DNA of 64,000 nt from Euglena gracilis (GCA_039621445.1 CP154956.1:72875899-72939898), one strand, 5' to 3'; numbered from the stretch's first letter, positions 20,569 to 30,467 are shown. A program made the numbers and translations. The notes: a model not told the origin generated them from the sequence alone.

Positions 20569-23500
20569 TTACTGCGACTTTGGTGCCGGAGTTGGCGATG
20601 ATGTGCTCTCCGACACCGACTTGGCGAAGGTGAACCGCAGGGGCCCCCCGGCCCGTGAGCAGGGGCGTTTCCTCTCCCCCCCCCCCGAGGATGCTTTTCT
20701 TTTTCGGGTGGGTTGGGTGGGCTCACCCCCCTCTTGTGCTCCGCCCTCATGGTCACTTCCTCCCTGGTCATCCTTCCCGGGAGTACTCGACCATTCGGGC
20801 TTCGCACCTTCAGGGGGTGAGACTGTGTGCACGACCCCTTTTTCAAATTTTTTCTTTGCCGAATCCACCGCCCCCAATCTCAGGTAATGGGCTGAAAAGG
20901 CTGTGGCATTTTTCCACTGCCCCAGTTCACACACCTCCTCACTGGACAATCCCAGCTTTTTGTACATCAAAACTCCTGCCCCCCTGGTGCTGTGGGCTTT
21001 CCAGTGGGAAATGGGAATGCCAAAAGTGTCCAACAACTCCTTTGTCAAAGAATTGATTCTGTTGGAGGACAAGGGTTTTTTGCCATCCAAACTCCACAAC
21101 AGAGGGGCACCCTGGGGGATGAAAGATGTTCTTTCCACATACTCTCTCATCAAATGATATGGACTCAAAGATGGAATGGAATCAATTTTCAACACTTGCT
21201 CCCACTTTGGTGAAGGCCATCCCTTTCTCCTGACCAAAATGAAAATTTTTTCCCCCACCACTGAAATGGTTCTCTGGGTTCTGGCCAGTTCCACCCCCCT
21301 GTGAAGAGCCAAAAGCCTAAAAGACAGAATGATTCTCCATCTCAATTCCACGATGGACATGGCAGAAATTTTTGTATGGCTCTGCAATTTCTGCAAAATG
21401 GGCAGGGGGTCCCAAAAAACAGCATACCTCTGCACTGAACGATTCCATTCCTTTTTTACTTTTGTCAGTAAAGGATGAAATCTGATGGATTCCCAACCAG
21501 GTAAATATTGCAGTGAGGCATACGCACATCGAGCATCGCTTTGTGACAGTTTGTGAAGGTCCAGCAGGGCAGTGGCCAGCTCCATCTTGGAGACTTGCAA
21601 GGGCTCCAATCCTTTCTGTTGCAAAATTACAAACAGTTTTCTGAATGCACTGTCATAACGTTTCAGTGGTCCCAAACTCCTCAAGACATTTTCAATGTCT
21701 TGATGTGACATTTTTTGCTGTTCCAAAAGGAACCTGATACCACTGTGCAAGCCAGGGGCCATTTTGGCTTTGGCATTGATTGCCCCCAACAGTTGCTGAA
21801 CATGCCTTCCCTGGGGGGTAAGACCAACATTCTTGTCCCTGGTTTGGACATTTTGATTAATAGGGGCCACCATGGACTTGAAACCCACATGGGTGTCACC
21901 AAAAGACATTTCACCTGTTTGTTCAGCCTCAATCTGATGAGCCAGGGAAAAACTACCTTCCATGGGGGGTTGGCATAAACCTCTTTGGCTGAGCTCAGGT
22001 CGCATTTCAATGCATCCACCAGAAAAGCCTGGTGGTGTGGCCATCTGGCCACGAATTTTTGGAATTTTGCATTTCCTGGAGATGCAAACATGTCTGTGTC
22101 TGGAGCAATGTCCTTTCTGAAGAACCTCAAAATTTTGCTGAACAGGTTTGGGCACAGGGTATAATCCCCCCTGTCTTGGTCCCACCTTGTGAGGGGGTCT
22201 GCCAACATTGCTGCTGAAGGAACCCACTGAACCTGCAACTGAACTTGGTTTTCCCAACACCAATGAAACAGGGGTTCCAAAATCTGATTGAGGTGTGTTT
22301 TCCTGCCTCCCCATTTGGTAAGGTAACTCAATGCTACCTGATTGTCTACATTTAACAGCACTGTCTCCCCTGGCTGGGCAAATGCTTTTACTGTCTGAAC
22401 AGCTGCCATCAGTTCTTTCACATTTATGTGTAAGCAATTTTTCTCCCTCCAAAATTCTTGGATGATTTGATTTTGGGATGAATCCACTCCCCCCCATGCC
22501 CATGTGGAGGAATCTGAATGGAGCACCCTTTTTGCCTGTTGCAGGAAAGGCCTGCCCAGGCCTGGCTGCAAGTATGCCTTCAGCACTTTGATTTCCCCTT
22601 TCAGCTTTTCTGGAATGTCGATGCAAAAATCCCAGCCCCTTTCTTGGTGCATCTGGCTGAACTTTAAAAGCTCCTGGGTTACCAGCCTTAAAAATGGCAG
22701 AGCAGGGAGGTAGCTTCTGACTTGCCCCAGAATGCTGGCTATTTTTCTGCAACTTAGCTTTTGGGCCAGCACCACCTTGCCCAGTTCCTTTCTGATAGTT
22801 TTTAATTTGTGTGGGGGCACCTCCAGCTGACCTTTTTCCAAGTCTATGATGAACCCCAAATGCTGCAGCCTTTGTGTGGGAGTAAACACAGACTTTTTCT
22901 GGCTGACCTTGAACCCAGCCTCCCCTAATGTGTCCAGCATTTGCAGTAAATGTTTTTTCACCAAATTTTCTGTTGAACCAAACAGAATGATGTCGTCCAA
23001 ATAGACGAACACCTGCATTCCCTTTGACCTCCACAGTTTTAACAGAACTTTCATTAGGGACATGAACAATTTTGGGAGGGTGCTTAGGCCAAAACAGGCC
23101 CCCTGAAACTCCCACAGATCTGATCCCACTTGAATTCTGACAAATTTTTTGAAATCGTTTTCCAGACCCAGATGAAAGTATGCATCTTTCAAATCTAGTT
23201 TGACTGCCCAATCCCCCTTTTTTAGAGTGGGGAAAATTGTGGACATGTTCTCCAGAGTAAACTTTTCTGGACAGCAAAATTGATTTAGATCTCGACAATC
23301 TGTGATAAGTCGATGCTTGACCCCCTCCCCTTCTGGTTTGGACAACACAAACCAGGGTACCAGATGGGCAGTGTCTTGGGCATTTTGTACTTTTTTGGTT
23401 GCCCCACTTTCTTGGTACTCCTGCAAGATTTTGGAGGCCAGGCTGATTTCCTGCACTGACTTTTGCTGCTGCCTTTTTGACAGACACAGGGGTAGGGGGT

Positions 23501-24996
23501 GGTCTGGCTGCACACCTTTTTGAATTAGTGCTACTACCCACTGATTTGCATTTTTCTGCCACCATGGCAGACAGTTTCTTAGCCTCTGAAACAGAGGCAC
23601 CTTTTCCCATGCCCTTTCTTTGAAATCCAGGCTGTGAATGATTCCTCTCTCCCATTCCATGGGGGGGGAGATTGTGCTGGGCCAGGCCCCTGTCCCCATG
23701 AGCCCTTGCCAGACTGGGGATGGCTTCAGAGCAGGGGTCAGCAGGGGGATTACCTCCTCCATGGAGCTCAGCTGGGGGGTCTCTCCCCCACTCCATTGAT
23801 GGTCTGGCTGTGATGGCTTCACCCCTTCTTGGGGACTTTGATGCTTCAGGCTTTGATGCTTCAGGCTTTTCCCTTGCCTTTCCTGTGGGCATGAGTAGGG
23901 AGTGGGAAGATTCAGTAGGGTATCCATACCCCTTCTGCCATCCTGGGTTCTTCCACAGGCTGCCATAGCCTTTTCCTCTCCCCTTGCCTTGGCTGCCATA
24001 GCCTTTGCCTTTGCCCCACTTGAACTTAAATCCTTTGTTTCCTGTGGGGATGGGAAAATGAGACATAGAATGTCTTGAAAAGGCTGTTGTCAAGCCTGCT
24101 TGATTCAGAGCCCATTGGGCTTTGTCCACAGCCCAGTCTTCTTTGGTGAACAGCCCGTTGCTGGTGCTGGGGATTGCCCCTGGAATGCTGCACCTCTTCC
24201 TCTCCTTCAGCAGTGTCTGTTCCATCTCTGCTACAGCAAAAAACAATTGTTGTGCCAATACTTGATAATCTGGCTCCACACTGCCATACAGGCATGCCAC
24301 CATCCTTTCCAGGTGTAACATCTTTTGTTGCCATGACTTCAATTGTTTATCCCAGGCCCCTTTGCCGTCTGCGTTGTGATTGTTATCCTCTGCACGACTT
24401 TTCATCCCGTTGTACCTGGGCAGCTCCCCCAGGACCATCTTCCAGGGGAGTCTCACTCCCTTTTCGACGTGCCGAAGGCACGCTGCCAGCTCTGGCGCCA
24501 GGGGCGCCAGTTCCTCCTGCCAGGGGAGCCGTTCTTCCGCGTCGTCGTTGTCGTTGTCCTCCTCGTCGTCTCCGTCCTCCTCCATCGCGGACCGCTCCGC
24601 TCGTGGCGTCATCCCTTTGTCTTTCTTCGAACTCTTCTCCAGCCAACGCTCCGCCAACTTGAACGCCACGTCCGCTGCTGTTTGCCCCAAGTCTATCAGT
24701 GGTACCTCCACACTTCCTGCCAACGCCACCGAGTACAAGAACGAATTCCTGTAGTCTCCGACTTGGCTGGAGACCATCGCCACCTGGGTTAACTCGTGGA
24801 CCTTCTTTGCGCACTTCGTCGTATGCCATCCGCCTCCCAGCCAGTTCTGCCCGGCCGCGATGACGGCGACGAGGGACTCCGGGGGCGACTCCGCCAATAG
24901 CTTCGCCACCTTGTCCCCGTTGAAGAAGAGCTCGCTCCACGAATTGTTGAAAACTGATTCATCCTCTGATGTCAAGATTTCTGCGTACGTTGCCAT
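20569..24996 (-). CDS. DIRS B gag-tyrosine recombinase, single 4.4-kb open frame
   Basis: Start chosen at 24,996 (MATYAEILTSEDES), the first Met after the terminal repeat; the frame is open further up to 25,116. Residues 1-430 are gag-like, with a basic Gly/Lys/Tyr stretch (GYGSQGKGRGKGYGS) probably for RNA binding. The middle ~700 residues overlap the RT ORF in another frame and look like no protein family. The last ~400 residues are the tyrosine recombinase: HRGVELARTQRT, KAHSTRGAGVLMYKKLGLSS (His-x-x-Arg, 20,950-21,000) and FSAHYLRLGA with the nucleophile Tyr (20,871-20,900). The recombinase would integrate circular cDNA. Whether the whole frame is translated as one protein is unknown. Confidence 0.75.
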   Translation of the reverse strand: MATYAEILTSEDESVFNNSWSELFFNGDKVAKLLAESPPESLVAVIAAGQNWLGGGWHTTKCAKKVHELTQVAMVSSQVGDYRNSFLYSVALAGSVEVPLIDLGQTAADVAFKLAERWLEKSSKKDKGMTPRAERSAMEEDGDDEEDNDNDDAEERLPWQEELAPLAPELAACLRHVEKGVRLPWKMVLGELPRYNGMKSRAEDNNHNADGKGAWDKQLKSWQQKMLHLERMVACLYGSVEPDYQVLAQQLFFAVAEMEQTLLKERKRCSIPGAIPSTSNGLFTKEDWAVDKAQWALNQAGLTTAFSRHSMSHFPIPTGNKGFKFKWGKGKGYGSQGKGRGKGYGSLWKNPGWQKGYGYPTESSHSLLMPTGKAREKPEASKPEASKSPRRGEAITARPSMEWGRDPPAELHGGGNPPADPCSEAIPSLARAHGDRGLAQHNLPPHGMGERNHSQPGFQRKGMGKGASVSEAKKLSAMVAEKCKSVGSSTNSKRCAARPPPTPVSVKKAAAKVSAGNQPGLQNLAGVPRKWGNQKSTKCPRHCPSGTLVCVVQTRRGGGQASTYHRLSRSKSILLSRKVYSGEHVHNFPHSKKGGLGSQTRFERCILSSGSGKRFQKICQNSSGIRSVGVSGGLFWPKHPPKIVHVPNESSVKTVEVKGNAGVRLFGRHHSVWFNRKFGEKTFTANAGHIRGGWVQGQPEKVCVYSHTKAAAFGVHHRLGKRSAGGAPTQIKNYQKGTGQGGAGPKAKLQKNSQHSGASQKLPPCSAIFKAGNPGAFKVQPDAPRKGLGFLHRHSRKAERGNQSAEGILAARPGQAFPATGKKGAPFRFLHMGMGGSGFIPKSNHPRILEGEKLLTHKCERTDGSCSDSKSICPARGDSAVKCRQSGSIELPYQMGRQENTPQSDFGTPVSLVLGKPSSVAGSVGSFSSNVGRPPHKVGPRQGGLYPVPKPVQQNFEVLQKGHCSRHRHVCISRKCKIPKIRGQMATPPGFSGGCIEMRPELSQRGLCQPPMEGSFSLAHQIEAEQTGEMSFGDTHVGFKSMVAPINQNVQTRDKNVGLTPQGRHVQQLLGAINAKAKMAPGLHSGIRFLLEQQKMSHQDIENVLRSLGPLKRYDSAFRKLFVILQQKGLEPLQVSKMELATALLDLHKLSQSDARCAYASLQYLPGWESIRFHPLLTKVKKEWNRSVQRYAVFWDPLPILQKLQSHTKISAMSIVELRWRIILSFRLLALHRGVELARTQRTISVVGEKIFILVRRKGWPSPKWEQVLKIDSIPSLSPYHLMREYVERTSFIPQGAPLLWSLDGKKPLSSNRINSLTKELLDTFGIPISHWKAHSTRGAGVLMYKKLGLSSEEVCELGQWKNATAFSAHYLRLGAVDSAKKKFEKGVVHTVSPPEGAKPEWSSTPGKDDQGGSDHEGGAQEGGEPTQPTRKRKASSGGGERKRPCSRAGGPLRFTFAKSVSESTSSPTPAPKSQ
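21681..23999 (-). CDS. DIRS B RT-RNase H-Dam-like polyprotein
   Basis: 772 codons, wholly inside the gag-recombinase frame but shifted by one base. Order: VPLFQRLRNCLPWWQKNA; RT with HRLITDCRDLNQF, VKLDLKDAYFHLGLENDF and catalytic VYLDDIILF (YLDD at 22,992-23,003); RNase H with VLHSDSSTWAWGGV (22,480-22,526), INVKELMAAV and VDNQVALSYL; then DMFASPGNAKFQKFVARWPH, VYANPPWKVVFPWLIRL (NPPW near 21,965) and VTPMWVSSPWWPLL. All key residues of RT and RNase H are present. The real start may lie upstream or depend on frameshifting from gag. Confidence 0.85.
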   Translation of the reverse strand: MAAKARGEEKAMAACGRTQDGRRGMDTLLNLPTPYSCPQERQGKSLKHQSLKHQSPQEGVKPSQPDHQWSGGETPQLSSMEEVIPLLTPALKPSPVWQGLMGTGAWPSTISPPMEWERGIIHSLDFKERAWEKVPLFQRLRNCLPWWQKNANQWVVALIQKGVQPDHPLPLCLSKRQQQKSVQEISLASKILQEYQESGATKKVQNAQDTAHLVPWFVLSKPEGEGVKHRLITDCRDLNQFCCPEKFTLENMSTIFPTLKKGDWAVKLDLKDAYFHLGLENDFKKFVRIQVGSDLWEFQGACFGLSTLPKLFMSLMKVLLKLWRSKGMQVFVYLDDIILFGSTENLVKKHLLQMLDTLGEAGFKVSQKKSVFTPTQRLQHLGFIIDLEKGQLEVPPHKLKTIRKELGKVVLAQKLSCRKIASILGQVRSYLPALPFLRLVTQELLKFSQMHQERGWDFCIDIPEKLKGEIKVLKAYLQPGLGRPFLQQAKRVLHSDSSTWAWGGVDSSQNQIIQEFWREKNCLHINVKELMAAVQTVKAFAQPGETVLLNVDNQVALSYLTKWGGRKTHLNQILEPLFHWCWENQVQLQVQWVPSAAMLADPLTRWDQDRGDYTLCPNLFSKILRFFRKDIAPDTDMFASPGNAKFQKFVARWPHHQAFLVDALKCDLSSAKEVYANPPWKVVFPWLIRLRLNKQVKCLLVTPMWVSSPWWPLLIKMSKPGTRMLVLPPREGMFSNCWGQSMPKPKWPLACTVVSGSFWNSKKCHIKTLKMS

Positions 24997-25133
24997 TTTG
25001 ATGTTGTCGAAGGACGTTAATATCCGCCAACTCCGGCACCAAAAAGCAGTAAGAAGCACCCCGCCCCTCACCCCCCTCTTGTGCTCCGCCCTCATGGTCA
25101 CTTCCTCCCTGGTCATCCTTCCCGGGAGTACTC

Positions 25134-26844
25134 ATGTTTGTGATATTGTGCACAACATTTGGTATGTGACATTTCTCGGCACGTTCTAGCGAAATAGAGG
25201 ATCAATCGAGTCGTGTCGGCGAAAAGAAAGTTCACAAACATCTTCTGTGGTGGGGGGTGACAAATTGGGCAGCACGGACGGGGGTGACAATTTCCCGGGG
25301 TGACAAATTGGCCGGCACAGCCAGGGGTGACAATTGCCCGGGGGCGTCAATTGCCCGGGGGCGTCAATTGCCCGGGGGCGTCAATTGCCCGGGGGGGGGG
25401 GGTGGGGGGCGGGTAAGCAGTCCTAACCCAACGCGCCGACAACATCCAAACAACACCGCCCATGACCTCACAAGGGAAAAGTTCGGCATGGCGCATCAAG
25501 AATCTCTTCCTCAAGGTTGGAATCCATCCCCCCCCCCTGCCTGATGTCTGTCTGAGCTTGAAAACCCACGATGCGGAAATAGAAGGAAGCATTATTCAAG
25601 AAATGATTCACCATCTTTGGTGATGATTGGCATTGGTATTGTGGTGGGGTCATTGGGAGGAAAATCAACACAACAAAAAAGATGTGCACTTGACAAGTGG
25701 AGGTGACGCAAAACAACAGCAGGAGACTCACATTCGCTTTCCGTTCTCTGCCTGCGAGAAAGCAACGAGGCGCCAACAAAAGAATGACAAAATGACAGAA
25801 ACAGGAACAAATGATGTGAAAAGAATGCCTTGGGGGGGAAAGGGGGAAAAGCAACGGAAGAAACACCTTTTTGATAAACAAACTAAAATATTCAATGTTG
25901 GTGTGAAGACTGAAATTCGCTGGTGCGAAAAACTCGAAAAGACTCATTCAGACAAACAGTGTCTGCTTTATAACCTTTGTAATAAAAATGGAAAATAAAA
26001 TTTTCCATGACGCCTCTATAAAAAAAATGGCCTTTGTCTCTTGTAGGCAGGGGGGGGTTCACCACCCACCCACCCAGCCCAGCACGGAATCCTGGGGGGG
26101 GGGGGGGCAAATCGGCGTCTAAGGCCAGTTCCCAAAAATGTTTGCCGCGCCGAAACCCATACCTGGGCCTCCAGACCGGGACCCCCCGGGGGGGGGGGGT
26201 CTTCTGACTTAAAAAGAAGCCTGGTTGGGTGTCACCCTCCCTGAAGCATTTGGTGCTTTCACTTTAATAGCCTATGGACGGCCCCCAAAATGGGTCCATA
26301 AGATTATTGAGGGGATAGGGTAGGGATGGGGACAGGTTTAGGATTTTAAGGCCACTGGTCTCCTGTTTTCCCTAACTATAAGATAAAATCAAACCCAAAA
26401 TCAGACCTAACTGAACCCAAGGCCAAAAGGCCTCAACAACAACCCTATCCCCAACCCTGACCCTACTCCTTCAATAAACCAATAACCCCTTCGGGGGGGG
26501 GGGGGCATAAATTGTCCTCTGCCATTAGGCACCCATGATCACTTCCCATTTTGGCGCTCCTATCAGCACTGGTCGGTGCTGGTCGGCCGTCAGCCATGGT
26601 CAGCAGAAAATCGGATATAAATATCAACAAAAATAGGCATATGTTATCAGACAATGCACTTATAGCCAAAAACTTTGGCTCACTTCTGGCCATTTTTTGG
26701 TCGCCTTCTGGCCGCCTTTGCTCACTGTTTGTTGCTTCTCACTGGGTTGGGCCATTTTTGGCTGCTTTTGGCCACTTCTGGTTGCTTCTTGGATGCTTCT
26801 GGTACTTCGGCTACTTCTCCAACGTGGTGGTGGTGGCATGCACG
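25134..26844. other. Intergenic DNA with dispersed repeats, no clear gene
   Basis: 25,247-25,400 is an array of CGGGGGCGTCAATTGCC units. G- and C-runs occur at 25,390, 26,095, 26,190 and 26,497. The piece near 26,150-26,220 (CCGAAACCCATACC..GGGTCTTCTGA) recurs at 55,075-55,165. A short stop-terminated frame (HDAEIEGSIIQEMIHHLW, ending 25,622) looks exon-like but cannot be supported further. Confidence 0.4.
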
Positions 26845-26942
26845 GTACATATACATATACATATACAAAAACATATGCATACACATATAAATATACATAT
26901 ACATACACATTTACATATACATACACATATACATATACAGAA

Positions 26943-26996
<54 letters not shown>

Positions 26997-27019
26997 GCAT
27001 ATACATATACATATTCATG

Positions 27020-27050
<31 letters not shown>

Positions 27051-27057
27051 TCATGTG

Positions 27058-27149
<92 letters not shown>

Positions 27150-27266
27150 CATACATATACATATACATACACAAACAATACAATCATACAATAAACAAAT
27201 ACAACAAACAAACAATACATACAAAACATATACATATACATATAAATATACATATACATATTCATG

Positions 27267-27342
<76 letters not shown>

Positions 27343-27405
27343 CATACATATACATGTACATTTACATGTACATATACACATACATATACATACACATATA
27401 CAAAA

Positions 27406-27459
<54 letters not shown>

Positions 27460-27535
27460 GCATATACATACACATATACATATACATATACATATACAGA
27501 AACACGTACATGTACGTAATCATATAAATACATAT
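26845..27535. repeat. CATATA hexamer microsatellite
   Basis: About 690 bp of ACATAT/CATATA units with small interruptions (for example at 27,165-27,230). Long open frames on both strands (His-Ile, Tyr-Thr, Tyr-Val repeats) are artefacts of the repeat. Confidence 0.9.
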
Positions 27536-28822
27536 GCAAATACACACATACATCCATACACCAGAGATTCCCTCAGTTTCGTGCTGAAGACCCATGTCGC
27601 CATTCGTGATTTTTCGTGATTTTTCGTGATTTTTCGTGATTGTTTGTGGCACAAAAAAAACTGCCCGGTTCTGAGGATTCTGCTGTAAAAGACTTAGAAA
27701 AATTTCAGGTTGTTCAACCTGGAAAAATTGAATTGAGTTGCAATTGTAATAAAACCCAAAATGGAACTTTCCCTCAACAATGTTGAACAAGACTTGGCTC
27801 TATCCAAATTGGGTGCTGGAGAAATGGGAAAACCAGAGATGAAATGCAACGCTCAAGGTGAGAAGATGCGAAATGCTGTGGTTTGAATTTACTGCGATGC
27901 AAAGCGATGCTACGCATCCCATTGCAGAACATTACAACCGCGGCTTGCCACAGAGCCTTGCAAGCTTTCTGGCAATTTTTTGTGTCCACACGACCCGATC
28001 AGGATTCTATTTAAGGAAAGGGGGCTTTCCACTCTGAAAAAACCAGTCAGTCACTCGGGAAAAAAATCCATCGAGTCACTATCCCCTTGCAGGGGGGGGG
28101 GGTGGCCACTCCTGGGCCAAATTTTTCCTTGTGGCACCTTCGGCGCCAGTCAAATTTCCTTCTGGCAACTCCGTCAATCACTAATCCCGCTGATCAGTAT
28201 GTAAAATTCCCTTTGCAAAGAGCACCTGACACCTGAAAAAAAAAAATGACCCCAAAGAGAGAAAGAGAACAATCCAGACCTTTGTGAACTTTTCTATGAG
28301 TCCCTGGATGGAGGGGTGGTCGAGTTTGTTGACAGTGATGCAAGGTTCCAACAATTCTGCCTAAAATCCAGGTTTCTCAACAACCTTCACCTCGTTCAGA
28401 ACCTTTTTCTTGTGGGTTGCTGACGCCAAATGCCCAACAGCATACGATGACTCCACGTGATTTACAGGAGCATGACATGAAGTGCATGACATCTCACCTC
28501 TTCGTACCTAAACGTCAGAGGATTTGCAAAGGTTAACATGGCTAACATGGACATGGTTAAAACCTCAGAAAACCAGAAATTCTCTGGTTGTCTGGCTCTT
28601 TTTTGTTGAAACATCTTTCCCCTACGCTTCCAAGTGCGAGAATTGTTTGTTGCTTGCACCACAGGCATCGTTTGTGGCACACTAGAATCAGAAGATGACT
28701 GCAAAGAGTGACCAAAAACAAAAAAGGGAAAAAAGTGAAAGTAAATAGACATCTTTGCACTTTCAAAAAGCAAAAATTGCACTTCCAAGAGAAAATTCTC
28801 ATTGTCTTAAAAAAACAAACTC
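27536..28822. other. Repeat-flanked intergenic DNA
   Basis: 27,560-27,660 carries GATTCCCTCAGTTTCGTGC followed by tandem TTTTTCGTGA units, an inverted relative of 28,823-28,920. 28,025-28,150 holds the AACCAGTCAGTCACTC repeat plus a G-run. Short open stretches at 27,890-28,000 (minus) and 28,265-28,425 (plus) may be exons but have no recognisable product. Confidence 0.35.
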
Positions 28823-29182
28823 ATTCGTGATTTTTCGTGATTTTCGTGATTTTTCGTGATTTTGGGGAAAGCTCCATTTTCGTGCTCATTCGTGATTTTT
28901 TCGTGGCACGAAACTGAGGGAATCCCTGCATACACACATATACATACATACATACATACACATATACAGACATACATACATACATGCATACATACATACA
29001 TACATGCATACATACATACATACATACATACATACATACATACATACATACATACATACATACATACATACATACATACATACATACATACATACATACA
29101 TGCATGCATGCATGCATGCATGCATGCATACATTCATCCATGCATGCATGCATGGATGCATATATGCATCATGCATACACAT
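28823..29182. repeat. CGTGATTTTT units followed by CATA tetramer microsatellite
   Basis: Tandem TCGTGATTTT units lead into GGCACGAAACTGAGGGAATC and then about 250 bp of CATA/CATG tetramers. The core is the reverse complement of 27,562-27,582, which borders the CATATA array. Two inverted copies of one repeat thus each end in a microsatellite. Confidence 0.7.
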
Positions 29183-29237
29183 AAACAAGGACAGATACAC
29201 ACATATGCACCCATAAAGGCGTTTGTAGGTGCACATG

Positions 29238-29263
29238 CGTGTGTGTGTGTGTGTGTGTGTGTG
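29238..29263. repeat. (GT)n microsatellite
   Basis: A short run of about 13 GT dinucleotides lies between the CATA array and the RRM gene exons. Confidence 0.85.
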
Positions 29264-29356
29264 GCATGCATTCAAACAAATGCGCTTCCACTTGCTGTTT
29301 CTGGGAATATAACAAATATGAATGGTGCGTGCGGAAAAGCCTTGGCATGGGCGTAC

Positions 29357-29428
29357 CGGCAGAAACTTTGAAAGGTGCAGTTTGTGTTCTCCAAGGTACA
29401 CGGTCCCATTCAGATTGAATTTGATGCC
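29357..29428 (-). CDS. RRM gene, exon with beta4 end of RRM
   Basis: The minus strand reads GIKFNLNGTVYLGEHKLHLSKF, which suits the last strand of an RNA-recognition motif. A canonical donor (GTACGC) follows at 29,356. The start is uncertain: upstream codons EGIKFNL nearly repeat DGIRLNL of the preceding exon, so the joint could fall at several places. Downstream exons were not found. Confidence 0.4.
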
Positions 29429-29592
29429 TTCGGGCGTCGGCCGGGAATAGATATTGAAATACAACTTTTTTGGTGTCCTGGCTTTCTCCAGATTTTTGCC
29501 CTCGAGCCTCCCCCCCCCCCCGACTCACAAAGAGAAAACTCTCAGCCTTGGATCAACGTCTGCGACCAACCCCCGGTGGTGTTAAATTCAAC

Positions 29593-29648
29593 CTGATCCC
29601 ATCCCGCTGGAGTGCACGGGCTGTTGCCATGTCGCTCTGGAAGGTAAT
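29593..29648 (-). CDS. RRM gene, exon with beta3-alpha2 of RRM
   Basis: Reads (ITFQ)SDMATARALQRDGIR, matching the third strand and second helix of an RRM. A conventional acceptor CCTTCCAG would put the exon start at 29,636; TTG at -8 would put it at 29,648, adding ITFQ, which fits the RRM better. The donor is CAG|GTTGAA at 29,592. A middle exon between this and 30,298 was not identified. Confidence 0.4.
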
Positions 29649-30297
29649 GACCCCAAACTTGGACCCTGTGGCACTCCTCCTGCACCGCGGAAAGGCGCAT
29701 CATGTCAAAAGTTGGACACAAAAAGGGAAAAAAAGAACTAAAACCCTTGCACTTATTGCCTTGAACTTGGACAGTAAAAAGGTCCCCAGGGGCTGGTTAT
29801 TTCAATTCCCACACCCACCTGCAGACGTTTTTTTTTAAAAAAATTGAACCAACCTGATTCATCTTCAAGTTATCATCGAAATTGGGCCCAGTGGACCACC
29901 GCTCGTGGTGTACGTGTACGACATTCGGGAGCCAGGGATGCGCTTTTATTTGGATTCCAGCCTCGAGGTTCAATTCGGGGGGGTGCACTTAGTAATGAAT
30001 GCAGGATGCAGTTGTGACCATTCTCAGAAGCAAGTGGGGAGTCACCGTGGGAGTGACATGGTGGGCAGAACAGAGGGGGGTGACTACTTCCTGGAGATGA
30101 CAACTTGGGCAGGACAAGAGGGGTGACAACCACCTGGGAGGTGGCAAGCCTGGTGGTGGATTAATTAATTGGAGGATGAATAATAAATTATTCATCATTT
30201 TGGTGGACATATGCCAAAATGCTGATGTTCAGATTAAAGACAAAGACAATCCCTAAATCAAGGGTAGGGGACTGGCAAAAAGGCACAACAAACACAC

Positions 30298-30393
30298 TTG
30301 ACGCAGTAGCCCGCGAACGGTGCAAACTCAGAAAACAAATCAGCCAAATGGTCTCCAGTGAAATCTTCCGGGATGCCTTCCACCTTAATGGAA
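30298..30393 (-). CDS. RRM gene, exon with RNP2 strand and first helix
   Basis: Reads SIKVEGIPEDFTGDHLADLF then SEFAPFAGYCV, the beta1 strand and alpha1 helix of an RNA-recognition motif. It is bounded by GCCACAG at the 5' side and CAA|GTGTGT at the 3' side, both conventional, and joins exon 1 in phase. RRM proteins bind single-stranded RNA in splicing, stability or translation; which role applies here cannot be told. Confidence 0.55.
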
Positions 30394-30467
30394 CTGTGGC
30401 GAAATGACACACATACATGATGCGCGCCACACCACCAAGGAGAAATTGCACCAAACCACAAACACAC

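Larger units (their letters stand above)
20482..25133 (-). mobile_element. DIRS-type tyrosine-recombinase retroelement B (apparently intact)
   Basis: It encodes gag-like, RT, RNase H, Dam-like and tyrosine recombinase parts without an internal stop or frameshift that I can see. Terminal blocks: 20,731-20,787 and 25,077-25,133 are direct repeats. 20,558-20,597 is inverted relative to 25,028-25,068. 20,482-20,514 repeats 20,789-20,822 directly. This mixture of direct and inverted split repeats fits the DIRS/Ngaro group. Intact ORFs imply recent activity, unlike element A. Confidence 0.8.

Noticed and set aside
25470-25622. Stop-terminated frame HDAEIEGSIIQEMIHHLW as a terminal exon
   Set aside because: Too short and isolated to support a gene.
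26551-27560. Long open frames of His-Ile, Tyr-Thr and Tyr-Val on both strands
   Set aside because: They are translations of the CATATA microsatellite; stop-free only because of the repeat.
28935-29180. CRISPR-like regular repeats
   Set aside because: Tandem tetramers without unique spacers and no cas genes; the DNA is eukaryotic.
29870-29975. Plus-strand exon-like stretch LVVYVYDIREPGMRFYLDSS
   Set aside because: The same DNA on the minus strand lies where the RRM gene needs a middle exon, and neither reading is decisive.
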